Below are positions 35,448 through 39,839 of a stretch of 39,839 nt of DNA, piece by piece. Source of the stretch: JAKLKS01 sp964370855 (GTDB lineage Bacteria > Planctomycetota > JAJSAM01 > JAKLKS01); the NCBI GenBank assembly GCA_964370855.1, contig CAYJMF010000033.1, positions 1-39,839 on the forward strand, given 5' to 3'. The translations under genes and the position numbers were made by a program. The notes below the pieces were generated by a model. The model had not been told where the DNA came from. It made no database searches and saw only the letters and a program-made list of their open reading frames with translations. The first letter of the stretch is position 1, and the number at the start of each line of letters is the position of its first letter.

Positions 35448-36232
35448 TTCACCCGCTTCCAGAGCCCCCCGTCCCTCCCGGGGTAGGGGGCGGCGACCGC
35501 CGGTTTCGGCGAGGCCCAGTCGCCGAGGACGTCCCCGGGGAAGGCGGCGTCGAAGGCCGGGGCCTTCCCGGGGCCCGAGTAGACCCCCGCCGCGTTGGCG
35601 AACGCGAAGACCTCGCCGGACTCGTCCACGTAGAAGCAGCGGCTCCCGCTGTTGCCGGAGGACACGGGCCAGGCGTAGGCGCACCAGCGCACCTCCGCGG
35701 CGTCGGCGTCCACGGGGCCGGTGAAGGGATCGCACGCCCGTTCGACCCTCTCCGGCGGAGCGGACCCGCTCCCCTTCGGCGGTCAGCCGGCGCCGGCCCC
35801 CTTCCAGTCCCAGCCGTGGCCACGCCCCTCCCGGACCGGCTCCCCCTCCTTCCCCGGGAGGAAGATGCGGAAGGCGTAGCCGGACTTCATGACGATGCCC
35901 TGCCCGTCCACGTTGGCCAGGGCCGGGGAGAGGATGGGGGGGGAGAGCGGGGCCCCGCGCGTCTCTCCCGAGGGGCCCGCACGGAGCCCGTCCGCGGCCG
36001 TCAACTCGCCGAAGGTGCCGAACTCGCCGACCCCGTCCCCGTCGAGGTCCACGTGCCCGGCCGCCTGGAACTGCGCCTGGCAGTTTCCCAGGTTGCGCAA
36101 TGTGGCGATGGCGGCCGTGTCGTTGGTGGAGGTTCACCCGGGGTGGAGGAGATTGGGTCCGACGACGGCGCCGGAGCACAGGAGGACCGCTCCCAGCGTG
36201 AAGGCCCAGGCCCAGAACCGGGGATGCTCCAT
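35444..36232 (-). CDS. Abbreviated pseudopilin-like protein with in-frame TGA codons; candidate selenoprotein
   Basis: Read through TGA codons 33 (36134-36136) and 150 (35783-35785), one frame gives 262 residues. The ATG 36232 start gives a hydrophobic helix (residues 8-25) ending GPNLL, as in type IV pilin-like proteins. The downstream domain (AAIATLRNLGNCQAQFQ, then GVGEFGTFGEL, then SGYAFRIFLPG) is followed, after the second TGA, by WCAYAWP, GNSGSRCFYVDESG and DAAFPGD. The frame, order and convergent CTAG stop are intact, so no indel has occurred. The second TGA is followed by a strong GGUC-loop hairpin; the first is not. Alternatives: two point mutations in a dying gene, or assembly base errors. 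The protein is probably anchored in the membrane. Confidence 0.5.
35757..35785 (-). promoter_or_regulatory. Putative bSECIS element after second in-frame TGA of the pseudopilin gene
   Basis: UGA (35785-35783) is followed by a perfect 6-bp stem GGAGCG/CGCUCC (35772-35767 and 35762-35757) that closes a GGUC tetraloop (35766-35763). The UGA-to-loop distance is 16 nt, at the low end of the known bSECIS range. The geometry and the loop match the fdhF-type element. Function is inferred. Confidence 0.5.
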
Positions 36233-36424
36233 CAGGAACCGGGGGCCGGGATTCACGGCCGGTCCGGGGGCGCGGGCCGCCAGGGCGGAGGAGGCGTCGG
36301 CAGGGCGGGGCCGGGGAGGTTGCCGGGGTCTTCCATGGAAGGACTCTACGAGGTTCCCCCGAGGCGGGCCGGAATGCCGGCTGTACAGTACCGTGCGTCC
36401 CTAGGCATCCCCGGAGGAGCCCCC

Positions 36425-36760
36425 ATGGAGGACGTGATCGCGAAGGCCTCGGAGCTGGGGCGCACGCTCTGCGCCGCGCCGGAGTTCCTCGCGCTCCGCG
36501 AGGCCGAAGCGGCGGTCATGGCCTCCCCGGATTCCGTCACCCTCGCCGAGGCCCTCGGCACCCTCCACCAGCGGAGGGCCGCGGACCAGGCCGCCGGCAG
36601 GCCCATGGACGCCGCGACGGCGGAGACCATCGGGAAGATCACCGCCGCCGTGGCCATCGACGAGCGCCTCCAGGCGCTCTCCCGGGCGCAGCAGGCCTTC
36701 CAGGCGCTCGTGGACCGGGTCAACCGCGCGATGCTCGCGGAATTGCGGCCGGCGAAGTAG
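36425..36760 (+). CDS. YlbF/YmcA family protein
   Basis: 111 aa. It resembles the helical YlbF/YmcA family (also called DUF964), which in Bacillus forms a complex affecting RNA maturation and development. The signature VIAKASELGRTLCAAPEFLALREAEAAV is the conserved N-terminal helix. The length is near the usual 115-150 aa. It starts at ATG 36425 with CCGGAGGAG upstream. It is an isolated gene; no ymcA or yaaT partners are near. Confidence 0.75.
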   Translation: MEDVIAKASELGRTLCAAPEFLALREAEAAVMASPDSVTLAEALGTLHQRRAADQAAGRPMDAATAETIGKITAAVAIDERLQALSRAQQAFQALVDRVNRAMLAELRPAK

Positions 36761-36861
36761 TCCCCGGTTCTCCACAGCCTCTCCACCGCCCGCGGCACGG
36801 GCGGTGCGCCCCCGTCCTCCCGTGACGCCGATCGCGCCGCGGGCGCGGGAAAGGGGGAGCG

Positions 36862-37479
36862 ATGGATCCCTACTTCGAGGGCTTCCTTCTGTCGCCGATG
36901 GTGGAGCGGGCGCGGGCCGGGGACCCGGGGGCCTTCGAGGACCTGGTGGAGTGGTTCCGCGACCCGCTCCTCTCCTATGCCGAGGCCCTCCTCCGGGACA
37001 GGGGCCACGCCGAGGACGCGGTGCAGGAGGCGCTCCTCCACGCCTGGGAGCGGATCTCCACCCTCAGGGACGCGACCCTCGTCCGCCCCTGGCTCTACGC
37101 CATCCTCGAGAACGCCGCCTTCACGGGGGTCCGCCACAGGAGGAGCCGCCCCGCGGTCCCCCTGTACGAGGGGGAGGCCATCGCCGAGGGGGAGACGGCC
37201 CTCGTCGTGGACCCGGAGCCCGTGGAGCCCGAGGAGGCGATCCCCGTCGCCCCCGTGGATGGCGTCCTCCGGAGGTCCATGGCGGCCCTCCCCTCGGGCT
37301 ACCGCCGGGCCCTCCGCCTGCACTACATGGAGGGGCGGTCCACGCGGGAGGTCGGCGAGGTGCTGGGCATCTCCTGGAACAACGCCCGGGTGCGCCTCTA
37401 CCGCGCCCGCGGCGCCCTGCGGCGCGAACTGGCGCGACGCGGCGTCACGGAGGAGTCGCCCCGGGGAGCGCGGTCGTGA
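36862..37479 (+). CDS. ECF-type RNA polymerase sigma factor
   Basis: 205 aa. Region 2 (about 20-90) contains FEDLVEWFRDPLLSYAEALL and AEDAVQEALLHAWERI; region 4 (about 135-190) contains LPSGYRRALRLHYMEGRST and GISWNNARVRLYRARGALR. A Pro/Glu-rich linker joins them. It directs polymerase to an unknown regulon. ATG 36862 has GGGGGAG upstream. It overlaps the following HEAT membrane protein gene by 4 nt (GTGA), which could encode its anti-sigma or target. Confidence 0.92.
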   Translation: MDPYFEGFLLSPMVERARAGDPGAFEDLVEWFRDPLLSYAEALLRDRGHAEDAVQEALLHAWERISTLRDATLVRPWLYAILENAAFTGVRHRRSRPAVPLYEGEAIAEGETALVVDPEPVEPEEAIPVAPVDGVLRRSMAALPSGYRRALRLHYMEGRSTREVGEVLGISWNNARVRLYRARGALRRELARRGVTEESPRGARS

Positions 37480-37922
37480 CCCGGCCCGGGGAGGAGGAGG
37501 AGACGGTGCCGGCGGGTCCGGGGAGGCCCCTGGCCGTGGCGTCGGCCCTGGTGATCGGGGCGGCCCTCGCCGCCGCCGCGGGGAGGCCGGCGCCGCTCCC
37601 GCCGGAGGTGGAGCGCGGGGGGGCCGCGGGGGAGGAGCCGCCGGCACCCGCGGGGCCGCCGCCGGGGACGAAGGTGATGGCGGCCATCGTCGCGGGGCTC
37701 CGCTCGCCGGATCCCGTGGAGCGCAGGGAGACGGCGGGCGTCGTGGAGCGCCTCGCCCGCGAGGGGGACCCGGCGTCGCGGCGCGCCCTCGCGGCGGCCC
37801 TCGCCGACATGGGGGGGCCGGAGGCGCGCCTTCCCCTCGGGCTCCTGGCGGCGGACGGGGACCGCAGGGTCCGCATCGAGGCGCGGCGGGGGCTGCTGGA
37901 CGGGGAGGGGAGGGGGAGGTGA
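37476..37922 (+). CDS. Membrane-anchored HEAT-repeat protein, possible anti-sigma factor
   Basis: 148 aa. It has a short cytoplasmic N-terminus, one TM helix (about 22-38), a Pro-rich linker and two HEAT-like helices (SPDPVERRETAGVVERLAREGD, then ADGDRRVRIEARRGLL). GTG 37476 overlaps the sigma stop by 4 nt. This is the position and topology of an ECF anti-sigma factor, but no zinc (ZAS) motif is seen, so the role is inferred from context only. Confidence 0.7.
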   Translation: MTRPGEEEETVPAGPGRPLAVASALVIGAALAAAAGRPAPLPPEVERGGAAGEEPPAPAGPPPGTKVMAAIVAGLRSPDPVERRETAGVVERLAREGDPASRRALAAALADMGGPEARLPLGLLAADGDRRVRIEARRGLLDGEGRGR

Positions 37923-37932
37923 AGAGGGGCGG

Positions 37933-38253
37933 CTACTTCCGCGCCGCGATGACCATGTCGGCGTACTTCTTCGGATCGGCGTTGAAGGCCTTGAGGCAGC
38001 CCTTGCAGCAGAGCCGCACCTCGACGCCCCCGTGGTTCATGACGACGGGGTCTCCCATGGAGCCGAGCTTCTCCCCGCTCACGGGGCAGGTGTCGAGGGG
38101 GTAGGCCGCCGCGGGGGCCGCCGCGGGAGCCGGTGCCGGCGCGGGGGCGGGAGCCGGGGACGGGGCCGACCCCGGGGCGGGGCCGGGATCCGCCTGGCAG
38201 GCGGAAAGGACGGCGGCGGCGAGCAGCAGCGCGGCGAGGGCGGCGATCCTCAT
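37933..38253 (-). CDS. Small lipoprotein with C-terminal metal-binding (TRASH/YHS-like) domain
   Basis: 106 aa. The lipobox is LSAC with Cys 19, followed by a Pro/Ala-rich linker (APAPAPAPAP). The C-terminal 50 residues contain CPVSGEKLG, then VRLCCKGCLKAF, the layout of a small metal-binding TRASH/YHS-type domain (CxxSG, then CCxxC). Metal identity is unknown. ATG 38253 overlaps the UDP-glucose dehydrogenase stop by 4 nt, indicating co-translation. Confidence 0.85.
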   Translation of the reverse strand: MRIAALAALLLAAAVLSACQADPGPAPGSAPSPAPAPAPAPAPAAAPAAAYPLDTCPVSGEKLGSMGDPVVMNHGGVEVRLCCKGCLKAFNADPKKYADMVIAARK

Positions 38254-39554
38254 GGCTTGACTCCGATCCCGTGGTAGGTCCATCCCGATTCGGCGAGCCG
38301 GCGGCCCGCCCAGATGTTGCGCCCGTCGAACAGCACGGGGGACTTCATGAGGCCCTTCATGCGGTCGAAGTCGGGGTGGCGGAACTCGTTCCACTCCGTG
38401 ACGAGGACCAGGGCGTCGGCGCCCTCCACGGCTTCGTAGGGCTTGGCGCAGTAGTGGATCCGGTCCCCGAAGAGCCTTCGCGCCTCCTTCACGGCCTCGG
38501 GGTCGGCGGCCCTCACATTCGCGCCGGCGGCCAGGAGCGCCTCGATGAGGACGATGCTCGGGGCCTCCCGCATGTCGTCGGTGCGGGGCTTGAAGGCGAG
38601 CCCCCAGACCCCGATGGTCCGCCCCTCGAGGGCGCCTCGGAAGTGGGCGTCGATCTTCGTGAAGAGCACCGTCTTCTGCCGCTCGTTGGCGTCCTCGGCG
38701 GCGCGCACCGTGTGGAGTTCGAGGCCGTTCTCGCCGGCGGTCCGGAGGAGGGCCTTCACGTCCTTCGGGAAGCAGGAGCCCCCGTAGCCCACGCCGGGGA
38801 AGAGGAAGGCCGGCCCGATGCGGGAGTCGGTCCCGATGCCCCTGCGGACGGCGTCCACGTCGGCGCCCACCTTCTCGCAGAGGAGCGCCATCTCGTTCAT
38901 GAAGGAGATGCGGGAGGCGAGCATGGCGTTGGCCGCGTACTTGGTCATCTCGGCGCTGGCCACGTCCATGGACAGCAGGGGCTTCCCCGTGCGGACGAAG
39001 GGGGAGTAGAGCTCCTTCATGATCTCCGCCACCCGCGGGTCGTCGCAGCCGATGACGACGCGGTCGGGCTTCATGAAGTCGTCGATGGCCGCCCCCTCCT
39101 TCAGGAACTCGGGGTTGCTCACCACGTCGAAGGGGTGGGTGGTCTCCGCCCGGATCGCCGCGGCCACCTTGCGGGCCGTTCCCACGGGCACCGTGGACTT
39201 GTCCACGACGACCCTGTAGCCGTCCATGGCCTTCCCGATGTCCCGGGCCACGGCGAGCACCATGGAGAGGTCCGAGGAGCCGTCGTCCCCCGGCGGCGTG
39301 CCCACGGCGATGAAGATCACCGTCGAGGCCTTCACCGCGGCGGCGGTGTCCGTGGTGAAGGAGAGCCGCTCCTCCTGCACGTTCCGCAGCACGAGCTCCT
39401 GGAGGCCGGGCTCGTAGATGGGGATGCGGCCGGCCTCGAGGGCCTCGATCTTGGCCGGGTCCCTGTCCACGCACAGCACCTGGTTGCCCGTCTCGGCGAA
39501 GCAGGTCCCGGCCACGAGCCCGACGTAGCCGCTGCCGATGACCGCGATCTTCAT
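38250..39554 (-). CDS. UDP-glucose 6-dehydrogenase
   Basis: 434 aa. It oxidises UDP-glucose to UDP-glucuronate with two NAD, for capsule or exopolysaccharide. The Rossmann motif is VIGSGYVGLVAG at the start; the catalytic Cys is in GYGGSCFPKDV; the substrate-binding block FLKEGAAIDDF and the C-terminal SIVLIEALLAAGA-type helix are present. The start ATG 39554 has GGAGG nearby in an inverted repeat. TGA overlaps the downstream lipoprotein ATG. Confidence 0.96.
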   Translation of the reverse strand: MKIAVIGSGYVGLVAGTCFAETGNQVLCVDRDPAKIEALEAGRIPIYEPGLQELVLRNVQEERLSFTTDTAAAVKASTVIFIAVGTPPGDDGSSDLSMVLAVARDIGKAMDGYRVVVDKSTVPVGTARKVAAAIRAETTHPFDVVSNPEFLKEGAAIDDFMKPDRVVIGCDDPRVAEIMKELYSPFVRTGKPLLSMDVASAEMTKYAANAMLASRISFMNEMALLCEKVGADVDAVRRGIGTDSRIGPAFLFPGVGYGGSCFPKDVKALLRTAGENGLELHTVRAAEDANERQKTVLFTKIDAHFRGALEGRTIGVWGLAFKPRTDDMREAPSIVLIEALLAAGANVRAADPEAVKEARRLFGDRIHYCAKPYEAVEGADALVLVTEWNEFRHPDFDRMKGLMKSPVLFDGRNIWAGRRLAESGWTYHGIGVKP

Positions 39555-39807
39555 GGGAGGAATCCCTCCAAACGAGGCGACTCGTAGCCGGGGATCCTAT
39601 CGCGGGAGGAGGAGGGGCGGACAACCTCCCGGGGGGCAGGGGGGGGGATGGAGGGATGGGGAGGACCGCCTTCACCGTCCGTGCCTTGAACCCCCGGAAC
39701 TCCGGAAGATTCCCGCCGTCCCCCATGATCCATGGCCCCGATCCCGGAGACCTCCCCGCGGCGCCGGAAGCCGTCTCGACGCGGCCGCCTCTCCAACGGT
39801 CCCGGAA

Positions 39808-39839
39808 TGGAGGCGTCCCGTCGTTCAGGGACGCCTCCA
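39808..39839. repeat. Inverted repeat at the right end of the window
   Basis: A perfect 12-bp stem (TGGAGGCGTCCC and its complement) with an 8-nt loop ends exactly at the last base. It contains GGGACG, like the family A ends, and could be a terminator or a repeat cut by the window. The 39571-39807 stretch shows no gene. Confidence 0.5.

Overview
The window is a very GC-rich bacterial chromosome segment in which almost every codon ends in G or C. The gene content suits a planctomycete-like organism: a DUF1080 protein, an abbreviated pseudopilin, TPR and HEAT proteins, a DUF11 lipoprotein and a MoxR/von Willebrand pair. That assignment is an inference from gene families, because no marker gene was compared. 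A 10-base N gap followed by about 85 nearly pure C (2896-2990) shows that this is a scaffolded draft assembly.

Layout. Positions 1-2789 hold a palindromic repeat, a receiver-only response regulator and groES-groEL. Positions 3003-5622 hold a minus-strand AAA ATPase/VWA pair. Positions 5691-9776 hold a hotdog thioesterase, an outer-membrane barrel protein whose frame is crossed by one TGA, a DUF1579 lipoprotein, tRNA-Arg(CCG) and glutamate dehydrogenase. Positions 9883-14971 hold a GNAT-YoaP protein, a double-domain M16 peptidase and an RsuA/RluB pseudouridine synthase with a tandem-repeat tail. Positions 15072-17037 are a tight operon: endonuclease III, a SAM methyltransferase and a four-helix membrane protein. 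Positions 17164-20236 run on the minus strand: mannose-6-phosphate isomerase, RecN and a MetG-like tRNA-binding domain. Next come a Pro-rich secreted protein, a small FlgM-like protein, RsmD, a PdxJ-like protein and DapA.

Positions 24271-27070 form an accessory island: a palindromic repeat, an XRE regulator overlapping a nucleotidyltransferase (toxin-antitoxin-like), a VapBC pair and a transposase remnant. After it come two overlapping TPR/DUF1080-type genes, a decayed HEAT gene, a DUF11 lipoprotein, a decayed tRNA-like region, ClpB, a double cyclic-nucleotide-binding protein, a TGA-interrupted pseudopilin, a YlbF-family gene, an ECF sigma factor overlapping a HEAT membrane protein, and UDP-glucose dehydrogenase overlapping a small metal-binding lipoprotein.

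The most interesting signal concerns in-frame TGA codons. Two unrelated exported proteins, the barrel at 6176-7249 and the pseudopilin at 35444-36232, read well on both sides of a TGA. In each, the TGA is followed at 23 or 16 nt by a GC hairpin presenting GGUC in its apical loop, which is the layout of a bacterial SECIS element. Both may be undescribed selenoproteins. The pseudopilin also has an earlier TGA with no such hairpin, so gene decay or base errors remain the main alternative. TGA also ends several intact genes here, so this is not a genome-wide recoding.

Two families of long perfect palindromes also recur between genes: family A at 38, 10668 and 20260, and family B at 17038 and 24271. 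Four of the five copies lie within a few bases of a stop codon.
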